DNA from: an uncultured Sphingobacteriales bacterium | Lineage (GTDB): Bacteria > Bacteroidota > Bacteroidia > Chitinophagales > Chitinophagaceae | Reading direction: 5' to 3' | NCBI GenBank assembly: GCA_946887085.1 | Contig: CAMPKG010000011.1 | Location: 1-22,377 of the forward strand | Length of the DNA stretch: 22,377 bases | Part shown: one piece after another, positions 9,143 to 16,831 of the stretch | How positions within the stretch are numbered: position 1 is the stretch's first letter | Layout: every line of letters starts with the position of its first letter | Notes under the pieces: generated by a model | The model's database searches: none | What the model saw: the letters and a program-made list of their open reading frames with translations, nothing else | What the model was told of the DNA's origin: nothing | Position numbers and translations under genes: made by a program

Positions 9143-9166
9143 AAATACGGGGATGTCCCCGTATTT
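9143..9166 (-). terminator. Hairpin terminator after the alpha-2-macroglobulin gene
   Basis: Ten-base-pair stem AAATACGGGG / CCCCGTATTT with a 4-nt loop (9153-9156). On the minus strand it is followed by TTTTATTTT, a good U-tract, placing it as the intrinsic terminator of the macroglobulin gene that ends at 9184. It lies only about 35 bp upstream of the AI-2E start, so that gene needs its own promoter in a very short space or depends on read-through. Confidence 0.85.
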
Positions 9167-9183
9167 CTTAATTCGTACGCTTG

Positions 9184-12100
9184 TTATTTTACGGTGATCC
9201 GCATTCCTTCCGTATGGCTGCTGAATTCAGGAGCATACATACATTGTATGGTGGTAATACCATTCGAGAAATCACCTTTGTTGGTCACAAACATCGGGTA
9301 CTCGAAAACATATTTCCCTTTTCCCAGGTAGCTGAAGAAGAAATTGGTAGAGGCATCTTTTGTCGATTCATAGTAGCCAAGGCCGCCTTGCCATTTATAG
9401 GTGCTGATCACATTTACCGGTTCAAAAGCTGCGGCTCTCATGTCCTTCAGGTGCACATATTCCATATCGCGGTCCACAATGATCTCGATACGGGCCTTCA
9501 TCTTATCGCCTACTTTCAGGGTATTGTTCGCGGTGATCGGTTCCAGCTGCGGACCGCGGTCCGTGTTGCGTTCGATAAACAATTGTTTTTTAACCACAAG
9601 CGGCGTTGCAGCAAAACTGGTCTTGTCCATGTCCTCAAAATACTGCCAGTAGACTGCTCCCCATGAGGTGCTGCTGCTGTTGTTTTGCACCGATACATTT
9701 ATATCGCCCATGGATGGCTTTACTTCGCTTCCGGGATAATTCACTTTAAAATAGCCCGTTCCTTTCTGCGTATTGATTTCGGTACTGCGTATGGTTTTCT
9801 CTCCCAGTCTGATGGACACTACCGGCTCGTTCACCAGCCAGTCGCTTCCGCTCAGCAGCAAGGCATAGCAGGCATCGGCGGTGGCTTTGGTGCTGGTCCA
9901 GTTCTGTGTTTGCTTTTGCTTCAGCAGCCAAACTTTCATCCTGTCAATATCAGGGCTTCCTTTCTCAAGCTCTGTAAATGCTTCTATAAGCAGCGACTGG
10001 GCTTCGATAGGCGCTTCGTACCACCAGTAACTATGGCCGGGCTGTATCCAGTACATACCCAGTTCTTCTTTAGTGATCGCTGTTTCTTTTAAAGAAGCAA
10101 GTATGTTTTTGGGCGTCTGCTTATCATCGTACCGGTTCAGTGCCAGCGCCGTCATGCCTTTCATATAAGGGTGAAACTTTGGCCAGTATTGTACTGCCTG
10201 TTTTTTATAGTAATCGAAAGCCGTCTTTGTCCTGGCAGCTATTGGTGTTTTAAAGAAGCTGCGCATATAGAGGTATTGCACCTGGTAATAACCTATTTGT
10301 TGATCGGTCAGCTTGCTTTTGTTTTTTACCAATGCTTCGTAGTCGTCTGCCAGTTGTTTGTCGAGGTAGGGCAGCGCTTTATTGAGTATGCGCTGCATAT
10401 TGCCTTTGCTGTCCTGCACGCCAAGATGTTGCAGACGGGCCAGTCCGGTAACAATATATTGTGTGATGTACCTATCGGGGCGCATGCCTTTAAACCAGGG
10501 AAACCCTCCCTCTGCCAGCATCATGTCGTTAAGTTTGTTAATGGACGCGTCCAATGTACGGGCAAGTTTGTGCGTTTCGAACAGCATGGCAATCCTGCGC
10601 TTCTGTTCGCTTTCATTTTTTGCTTCCATTACCCAGGGTGTTTCTTCCAGCAAAGCTGATTTCAATTCCTGGTTCTTTTCGAGATTGGAAAGCAATGCCG
10701 TAGTATCCTGCGTTTGCCAGCTTCTGAATATCTCCTCGATCTTGGGGTTTTTCGAAACGATGTGAGCGGCCAGCGCGGTCGCGTAGTACCTGTTGAAGGT
10801 TTGCTCGGCACATTCGTAAGGATATTCCATCAGGTAAGGCAGCGCCTGTACGGCGTACCACGCAGGATTGCCGGTGTATTCAAGCGCCAGGTTATAGTGC
10901 GAAAGTGTTTTGCTGGTATCAGCGTTTTTCAGCTTATCGAAGCTAAAGTTCTTCTCACCATTCCCATTGATCCACAAAGGCAGCGTTTCTGTCACCAGCA
11001 TACGGTTGGAAAGGACCGGCAACATATTCTCTTCGCCGTCGGTAAAGTCTCCGGCTGACGCAGTAATGCGCAGAATGACAGGCTCATACAGGCTTTCGGG
11101 TACGTGTACATTCCAGCTAACAGTTGTGCTTTGACCCGCTGCGGCATTAAAAGTTTTGTTTGCCTCAGTCAACCTGAAAGGAAGTGACAATGGTTTTAAT
11201 GTTTGCGCGTCCAGTATTTGGAGCGTAGCAGTTCCCGTTAATGCAGATGCCGTCAAGTTGCTCACCTTGGTTGCAATGGTGATATTATCTCCCTGCCTCA
11301 GGAAGCGCGGCAGGCCCGGCATCACCATCAGGTCTTTTTGTGTCTTTGCCTTGCCGTCAAACAAACCAAACGCAACGTCTTTCGTGTGAGCAAGCGCCAT
11401 AAATTTCCATTCAGTCAATGCTTCGGGAATGGTGAATTCGACGCGTATGTTGCCGTCGGCATCGGTTCTCAAATGCGGAAGGAAAAACGCAGTTTCCCTG
11501 AAGTCTTTGCGCAAGGTGAGATTTTCAACCGGTGTCGTAGTGGAAGATGTATTTTCCGGAGAAGCCTGTTCTTCTGCTTCTTCTTTAGTGGCCGTCATAT
11601 TCGCCCGATCTGTGACCACAGGCGGTGTGAATTTTGTTCCGGAAGTGGCGCCATCCTGCGCGATGGCCATTTCCGGGGCAGCAGCGCCCGCTGCCATTTT
11701 ATACATACGTCGTCCGTACGGGTTGTTCATATGACCTTCCAGCGCGATCTCATCGTAGCGTTTGTCGTACCAGTCCTGGCGTGGCATGTCTATCTGCGAG
11801 ATCTGGATGTCGGCGCCGAAGCCAAATCCTGGTGTTGCCCACTGCAGATTGTTAAACATAGGATTGTAAAGGCCTTGCATATGCCATTGATGGGGACGGA
11901 ATGCATCGAGTGAAGCATCGTACAGCGTGGCCACCATTTCAGCTGCCAGTTTTTCTTTTTTATTGCCACTTACCACCATGGTCCATGTTTCTTTTGAGCC
12001 TGGCTGAAGTTTATCCCTGTGTGTTTCCCACTTTATATTCAGTTCTTTGTTCGTGAACGGAACTTTTACCAACGCATTTTCGCGATAAATGCGGTTTTCC

Positions 12101-15100
12101 CTGATCATTATATACTGCAGTGCGATTCCACCCCTGTCCGCTTCGGTAATGGTTTTCGTCCAGCTGAGAGGTGTGCCGTTATATTCGACGGGCGTCACCT
12201 CCGTTTTACCGTCTATTCCTTGTACCGACCTTATGATGGTAGCTACTGGGTAAGCGCTGGTGGTATTTACCTCCGCAATGGAACCGGGTTCTTTGGATTG
12301 TTCTTCCGGCACTACAAGCAGCGGCTCTGTTATTGTCCCGGGATTGTTTTTATCCCATACGCTGACAAACTTTCTTTCTGTTATCTTTTTACCGCTCTTG
12401 TCGGTGGTCGTCAATTCGATGCGGTACCATCCATTGGTTGGCCATGCTGATGATGGGATTGATAGTTTGCCATCCCTGGTGGTGATTATTGTTTTTTCAT
12501 GTACCGTTTTTTCAGCAGTCCAATGTTCCTTTGCCGATTCATTCCTGTATTCATCAATAGGGAAGTATTGCCTGAAGGTTGTCGAGTCCATAATGTATTG
12601 ATCAGGGGCTTCCCAGATCCTTTTGCGCAATACACCCGCTGGTTCTTTTAGTTTTTCTATACGTACATTGACCGTAACAGGAACAAAGGTTCCGTTCAGG
12701 TTGTTTGAGCTGATCCTGATGCTGTCTAGTTCTGCCGGTGAAGCTTTGGAAGGGACATCTGCCGTCAATACCACAGATGTATATCCTGCATTTACTGACA
12801 TGGAGCCTGTGCGCGTCTCGCCATTGATATCTGTAACCTCGGCGTAAACAGTATAGGTAAATGTCGGTAACGATTCCGGGTTTATACTCTTGTCGGGAAT
12901 GGCCTGGAAACTGATAGCGAACCTGCCATCACTATTAGTTGTCGTTATCCCGTTCGCAATTTCCATGGTACTGGTTTCAGGTTGTCCCCAATAGTAATAC
13001 ATCCACCATATCGGCCAACGGGCGCTACGCTCCACACGATATTTTACCGTCGCGCCGTCTACGTTATTCCCCGCATACGCTTTTGCATTTCCGGTTATTG
13101 CTATGTTCTCGTTCAAAGAATAAGTGGTGCGGATGGTATCAAAAGCCACAGCAAATTTTGGCCGTTTGTACTCTTCTACAGAAAAATCAATACAACCGGT
13201 GTTATTGCAGATGCGCATATTACCGGTGAGTGTTCCCTGCGGAGCAACAAAACTACCGCTGACAGACCCGAATTCGTTGGTCGTGAGTTTCTGCGAACCT
13301 ATTTTCTGATTGTTGGCATCATAAAAGATTACTTCGGTTTCCCTGTTTGCGATAACGGTGTTCTGGCGGCCATCTTTTTCATTTAACATCACGATGCCTT
13401 TGAAATAGACTGTTTGTCCCGGCCTGTAGATCGCCCTGTCTGTAAAAAAGAAAGTTTGTTCCCGGTCCTGCGGCTGGCGCTCACCCTCGTAATGATTGAG
13501 GTAGGCGTTCAGAAACAGCTGGTCATCTCCTTTTTTTACCAGCAGGCCGCGGTAGTGTTCGTTATTGCCGCTAAGTTTTACAATACCATCCCTGCCAGAG
13601 CGAACTGATTGCTTTACTACCAGGTCATAGCCTGTACTCTTATACTCCTCGCGGTAAAGATCAATGGTTGCATCGGCAATGGGGGTTCCGTGTTTTCTGT
13701 CGAGCACATAACCTATTGTCGGATGCATAATAATGCTAAGCCTCGTTACCTGGAAGATCGAGGCAGTTATGATATGTTGGCCTGTAGAAAACTGTTCGTT
13801 GCTACTGGCTATAAGCGCGTATATGCCCAGGGGTAGTACATCGATCTTTACCTCGGTGCCATGAGTTTTCATATCTGCTGTGGCAGGCAGGTCCTCGTTC
13901 CATGTTTTTATAGGTTTTGTTTTTAAAAGCTGCTCATGCCATTTATCATCGCCACGCTGATATCTTAACCTGAAATGGTCAAGGGTTATCGGTACTATCC
14001 TGAACCAGGCCTTCGGCGTATTGCGGTAGGTAACTAACGCTTTTGAAGGTTCTCCCGGCAGCACGGCTTCCTCGGTTTTTATCGATAGTTCTTTGGCTTC
14101 AAGCTGCGCCAGCATTGCGCTCGCCAGGATTCCGCCTTCACTCTTTGGATGCCGCGCAATTATTCTTTCAAGGCGTTTTTTTATTGCCACATGATCGACG
14201 CTTGTATCCTGAACCTGTAGTGTCCGCCTGTACCCGTACGGCGTCACAGGGTTTTGTCCCATCATCGTTTCGGCTATCCTGTAGCCTGCCAGCGCGGATA
14301 GAGGATTGCCAGGGTATTTTTCTTCGATTCGTTTTAATGTTTGTATGTATAATTCGTTTTTGTTTTCATCAACCGAGGATCGATATACAAATGCCAACCT
14401 GTGCAGATCGGCATCTATGAATGCATCGGGCTTTGCGTCGTTCAAGTGGAGCGACAATAGCTCCTGATAGATGCCAAGCGCTTGCCATTGTAAAGAACTG
14501 GTGTCTTGCGTTTTGAAGTTGTGATTAATGAATGTAGCGGCGTCGGCAAATGCGGCTGCATCGTTTATGGTAAAAGTAAAAGCAGGTTTGGTGATATCTT
14601 TTTCGTCGTTCTCGAAAAAAGCAAGCGCGCGGAAACCCAGCAGGTCGTACAACGTTGGACGAAGGTTGCGGGTATTTACTCCTTTGGTAAGAATAGGGTC
14701 GTAGACAGCAATGTCGATATTTTTCAATTCTCTGCCCCGTGAGATAGAAGCTGTATACAGCTCAGCTATCTTATTGTAGAACCGGGTGGCATCCCATTGT
14801 TCGAAATCGCCAATGGTGCTGCTGTTGCTTACGCTCGTGCGGCCGATAATTTTCCAGCGGTTTTGCTGGTAGTAGTTCCAGTAAAGTTGGGCAGCTATGC
14901 TTTGCCAAACGGCGTTGAGTGGGAACGCAGTATTTGAAATCTCGGCTTCTGACCGTCTTATTGCCTCAACATGTCCTTCTTCTTTTGTTTGCAAGTCGGC
15001 TTTTAAAAGGTATATCTGTGCCTTAAGCATTTGCACCTGTTGATTCTTTGCTTTTGCTTTCTGGTAAACTGACGCCGCTATTTTTAATGCAGATTGAGGT

Positions 15101-15219
15101 AGCCCTCTGTCGAATAACGAATCAGCTTTTTTCCAGTCATTGATATACAGGTTGCTTTCCTGCGCTGTAGTAATCAACGGCAGGAAAAGAAGGCAGGCGA
15201 TAACAAGAAAATTTCTCAT
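9184..15219 (-). CDS. Alpha-2-macroglobulin family protein (large periplasmic/secreted protease-trap type)
   Basis: A 2011-aa protein from the start at 15219, chosen because it begins with a clean signal peptide (MRNFLVIACLLFLPLITTAQ); an ATG 16 codons further upstream would put charged residues before it. After a helical, TPR-like N-terminal region (about 20-400) come the MG-type beta domains, with RAIYRPGQTVYFKG around 593-606 marking MG2. The central A2M segment lies at about 1230-1275 (LRTDADGNIRVEFTIPEAL), and the thioester/terpenoid-cyclase-like helical domain has PYECAEQ, with C1470 and Q1473. Canonical thioester motif is GCGEQ; the Cys and Gln that form the bond are kept, so a reactive thioester is possible. 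No lipobox follows the signal peptide. Bacterial homologues are thought to trap foreign proteases; the pbpC partner seen in E. coli is not adjacent. It is longer than E. coli YfhM (about 1650 aa). Confidence 0.92.
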   Translation of the reverse strand: MRNFLVIACLLFLPLITTAQESNLYINDWKKADSLFDRGLPQSALKIAASVYQKAKAKNQQVQMLKAQIYLLKADLQTKEEGHVEAIRRSEAEISNTAFPLNAVWQSIAAQLYWNYYQQNRWKIIGRTSVSNSSTIGDFEQWDATRFYNKIAELYTASISRGRELKNIDIAVYDPILTKGVNTRNLRPTLYDLLGFRALAFFENDEKDITKPAFTFTINDAAAFADAATFINHNFKTQDTSSLQWQALGIYQELLSLHLNDAKPDAFIDADLHRLAFVYRSSVDENKNELYIQTLKRIEEKYPGNPLSALAGYRIAETMMGQNPVTPYGYRRTLQVQDTSVDHVAIKKRLERIIARHPKSEGGILASAMLAQLEAKELSIKTEEAVLPGEPSKALVTYRNTPKAWFRIVPITLDHFRLRYQRGDDKWHEQLLKTKPIKTWNEDLPATADMKTHGTEVKIDVLPLGIYALIASSNEQFSTGQHIITASIFQVTRLSIIMHPTIGYVLDRKHGTPIADATIDLYREEYKSTGYDLVVKQSVRSGRDGIVKLSGNNEHYRGLLVKKGDDQLFLNAYLNHYEGERQPQDREQTFFFTDRAIYRPGQTVYFKGIVMLNEKDGRQNTVIANRETEVIFYDANNQKIGSQKLTTNEFGSVSGSFVAPQGTLTGNMRICNNTGCIDFSVEEYKRPKFAVAFDTIRTTYSLNENIAITGNAKAYAGNNVDGATVKYRVERSARWPIWWMYYYWGQPETSTMEIANGITTTNSDGRFAISFQAIPDKSINPESLPTFTYTVYAEVTDINGETRTGSMSVNAGYTSVVLTADVPSKASPAELDSIRISSNNLNGTFVPVTVNVRIEKLKEPAGVLRKRIWEAPDQYIMDSTTFRQYFPIDEYRNESAKEHWTAEKTVHEKTIITTRDGKLSIPSSAWPTNGWYRIELTTTDKSGKKITERKFVSVWDKNNPGTITEPLLVVPEEQSKEPGSIAEVNTTSAYPVATIIRSVQGIDGKTEVTPVEYNGTPLSWTKTITEADRGGIALQYIMIRENRIYRENALVKVPFTNKELNIKWETHRDKLQPGSKETWTMVVSGNKKEKLAAEMVATLYDASLDAFRPHQWHMQGLYNPMFNNLQWATPGFGFGADIQISQIDMPRQDWYDKRYDEIALEGHMNNPYGRRMYKMAAGAAAPEMAIAQDGATSGTKFTPPVVTDRANMTATKEEAEEQASPENTSSTTTPVENLTLRKDFRETAFFLPHLRTDADGNIRVEFTIPEALTEWKFMALAHTKDVAFGLFDGKAKTQKDLMVMPGLPRFLRQGDNITIATKVSNLTASALTGTATLQILDAQTLKPLSLPFRLTEANKTFNAAAGQSTTVSWNVHVPESLYEPVILRITASAGDFTDGEENMLPVLSNRMLVTETLPLWINGNGEKNFSFDKLKNADTSKTLSHYNLALEYTGNPAWYAVQALPYLMEYPYECAEQTFNRYYATALAAHIVSKNPKIEEIFRSWQTQDTTALLSNLEKNQELKSALLEETPWVMEAKNESEQKRRIAMLFETHKLARTLDASINKLNDMMLAEGGFPWFKGMRPDRYITQYIVTGLARLQHLGVQDSKGNMQRILNKALPYLDKQLADDYEALVKNKSKLTDQQIGYYQVQYLYMRSFFKTPIAARTKTAFDYYKKQAVQYWPKFHPYMKGMTALALNRYDDKQTPKNILASLKETAITKEELGMYWIQPGHSYWWYEAPIEAQSLLIEAFTELEKGSPDIDRMKVWLLKQKQTQNWTSTKATADACYALLLSGSDWLVNEPVVSIRLGEKTIRSTEINTQKGTGYFKVNYPGSEVKPSMGDINVSVQNNSSSTSWGAVYWQYFEDMDKTSFAATPLVVKKQLFIERNTDRGPQLEPITANNTLKVGDKMKARIEIIVDRDMEYVHLKDMRAAAFEPVNVISTYKWQGGLGYYESTKDASTNFFFSYLGKGKYVFEYPMFVTNKGDFSNGITTIQCMYAPEFSSHTEGMRITVK

Positions 15220-15271
15220 AAATGCTTGTTGGTTAATGATAGGACGCTTCAAAAATCGAAATTCCATAAAC

Positions 15272-15317
15272 GCAGGTCGGTTTTCTTGTTAATCTGTTTT
15301 AACAAAAGGCGACCTGC
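15272..15317. promoter_or_regulatory. 46-bp nested palindrome upstream of the macroglobulin gene
   Basis: An outer 8-bp inverted repeat (GCAGGTCG at 15272-15279, CGACCTGC at 15310-15317) encloses an inner 7-bp one (TTGTTAA at 15286-15292, TTAACAA at 15299-15305; 6-nt loop). It lies 53 bp upstream of the chosen start. A weak -7 box (TACCTTCG on the minus strand of 15327-15334) sits just before it, so the hairpin could form at the 5' end of the mRNA, or the repeats could be a two-part operator. It has no U-tract and is separate from the terminator at 15350. Confidence 0.5.
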
Positions 15318-15349
15318 TGCCGTTTACGAAGGTAGGGGAGCAACGAAAC

Positions 15350-15382
15350 ATAAAGCTCCCCGGCTTACGCGGGGAGCTTTAT
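15350..15382 (-). terminator. Hairpin terminator after the transglutaminase-like gene
   Basis: A perfect 13-bp stem (15350-15362 with 15370-15382; 7-nt loop), ATAAAGCTCCCCG paired with CGGGGAGCTTTAT. It begins 26 bp after the stop of the transglutaminase-like gene on the same strand. The U-tract after the stem is short (TTTATGTTT), but the stem is very stable. Confidence 0.8.
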
Positions 15383-15408
15383 TATCAATAGATATTTTTT
15401 TGTAAATA

Positions 15409-16599
15409 TTAATTCAAAGGTATCCCATACATGCTCACCCTGGTGTAGAACATAGAGCGCCTGGCCGCTTTACCTTTCTTCAGGTAGCTGTTGAGCCAGG
15501 TCTGTTCTTCTTTTATCCTGCCTTCGAGGTCGGTTATCGTCTTCTGCAGCTGCGGTATCATGGAGCTTACATTTTCCCCCGGTTCTTTGATCTGGGCAAT
15601 TTGCGTCCTGGCGCTGTCGATGTTTTTTGTAGCAGATGTGAGCATTTGTTGTATCTCCGCATCGGGCTTTGCAGGAGTGAACTGTTTATTCTTGAAATTA
15701 ATATAGTCGTTCATGTGATTCACACTTTCATTCAAATTGCTTGTAGCTGAATTATACAGATTTACTGTTTCCATTTGCCTGGTGTTTTCTATTTCCAGCT
15801 TCAGGTGTTGCAGTCTTTCAAATATCATCCCGTTTTTTACCCCGTTGCGCTCTATCCTGCCTGCTGCTGTTGATATCTGCTCGAGATGGCTCATTGTATC
15901 GTAAGCTGCTATCGAATCAATAAAACTGAAATATGGTTTGGATTCGTCGATAATGATGTTGCCGTGTAGGAAATCCTGGTTAGACACCGGATAATTGAGG
16001 AATTGCCAGAGATAATCGAATGGCATATGGGATTTGATCATTGCAGAAGGCGCCGCTTTGAAATATTGATTGTTGGTTTTCCTGGTAAATTTATGGTTGT
16101 CTATATATCCCGAGCCCCAGGTAGCATCGAAGAGATACCATGTGCCGTCTATCCGGGCGCCGTTCCATGCATGGGGCACGTAATCAGTCATGCCATTTTG
16201 TTTGGTATAACCCTCAATCACGTATGATTTGATCCCGGCTTTATCGCACACTTCTTTGAAGACGGCGGCATAATCTGCACAAATACCTTTACGTGTCAGC
16301 AATGTCCGGGCTATTTTGTCTTCGCGCTTTTCGTAGAAATTCAGCGCGTACATATTGCTCACGTCATATTCAACATTAGAGGTCAGCCATGCGAAAACGG
16401 CGCGTACCCGCTCTGCGTCCGATTTGAAATTGTCTACAATATATGCGGCTATATCCCCTGTACTTGCGGTGGCGCTCTCGGGCATGCGTATGGCTGCCGA
16501 ATCGATGGCGGCGTATTCGTTTACTACGACAGTGTTTTTGTGTGCATAAACGGTAGAGGCAAACAGTAGTGTAATGATAAGGATATTGAATGATTTCAT
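15409..16599 (-). CDS. Exported transglutaminase-like cysteine protein
   Basis: A 396-aa exported protein. The start at 16599 is preferred over an ATG at 16692 because it opens a signal peptide (MKSFNILIITLLFASTVYAHK), has GGGAG five bases upstream, and because a good -7 promoter box (16660-16667) falls inside the longer frame. The transglutaminase-core fold covers about residues 50-170, with the expected Cys-His-Asp triad: C107 in RKGICADYA, H143 in VPHAWN, D158 in LFDATWGSGY. The C-terminal half is rich in charged heptad-like helices (about 270-375), probably coiled coil, followed by a basic tail. Such proteins act in the periplasm as peptidases or crosslinking-type enzymes, sometimes on cell-wall or secreted proteins; the substrate here is unknown. 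It is monocistronic, with a terminator at 15350-15382. Confidence 0.88.
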   Translation of the reverse strand: MKSFNILIITLLFASTVYAHKNTVVVNEYAAIDSAAIRMPESATASTGDIAAYIVDNFKSDAERVRAVFAWLTSNVEYDVSNMYALNFYEKREDKIARTLLTRKGICADYAAVFKEVCDKAGIKSYVIEGYTKQNGMTDYVPHAWNGARIDGTWYLFDATWGSGYIDNHKFTRKTNNQYFKAAPSAMIKSHMPFDYLWQFLNYPVSNQDFLHGNIIIDESKPYFSFIDSIAAYDTMSHLEQISTAAGRIERNGVKNGMIFERLQHLKLEIENTRQMETVNLYNSATSNLNESVNHMNDYINFKNKQFTPAKPDAEIQQMLTSATKNIDSARTQIAQIKEPGENVSSMIPQLQKTITDLEGRIKEEQTWLNSYLKKGKAARRSMFYTRVSMYGIPLN

Positions 16600-16659
16600 T
16601 GACTCCCGATGGTTTAATGAATTGATTTTACGCGAGTTATAGTCGTTTTGTGCTTCGTG

Positions 16660-16667
16660 CAAAGATA
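16660..16667 (-). promoter_or_regulatory. -7 box for the transglutaminase-like gene
   Basis: TATCTTTG on the minus strand is an exact TAnnTTTG match; CTG (one base off TTG) lies 19 nt upstream. Transcription would begin roughly 55 nt before the ATG at 16599. Confidence 0.6.
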
Positions 16668-16745
16668 ACGGATTACGACAAAAATGCAGCATATGCTTCG
16701 GTTTTTAATGGTAGCCCGATAGTAATTTTTTTGATGCTTTTTGGT

Positions 16746-16791
16746 TGAGGATCCAGTTAATAGCTTGGTCCGGATGACCAGCCGATCCTCA
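16746..16791. promoter_or_regulatory. 46-bp nested palindrome upstream of the helicase gene
   Basis: Outer 8-bp arms TGAGGATC (16746-16753) and GATCCTCA (16784-16791) enclose an inner hairpin TGGTC-CGGAT-GACCA (16766-16780). It lies in the intergenic region between divergent genes, 28 bp upstream of the helicase -7 box, so it cannot be a terminator for either. Its place suggests an operator or an extruded cruciform; no binding protein can be named. Confidence 0.5.
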
Positions 16792-16818
16792 TACAGCTTA
16801 TATCCGTATCGCTTTCTG

Positions 16819-16826
16819 TACTTTTG
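16819..16826 (+). promoter_or_regulatory. -7 box for the helicase operon, 5 nt before the start codon
   Basis: TACTTTTG matches TAnnTTTG exactly and is followed after CAGCA by the ATG at 16832. No TTG sits at the expected spacing upstream. If the box is used, transcription starts at or next to the start codon, giving a leaderless or near-leaderless mRNA. Confidence 0.6.
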
Positions 16827-16831
16827 CAGCA

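Noticed and set aside
9184..15267. Longer form of the macroglobulin starting at 15267
   Set aside because: It adds 16 mostly charged residues before a clear signal peptide; the start at 15219 gives a normal secreted protein.
15409..16692. Longer form of the transglutaminase-like protein starting at 16692
   Set aside because: A -7 promoter box at 16660-16667 lies inside the extension, and the start at 16599 opens a signal peptide with GGGAG just upstream.
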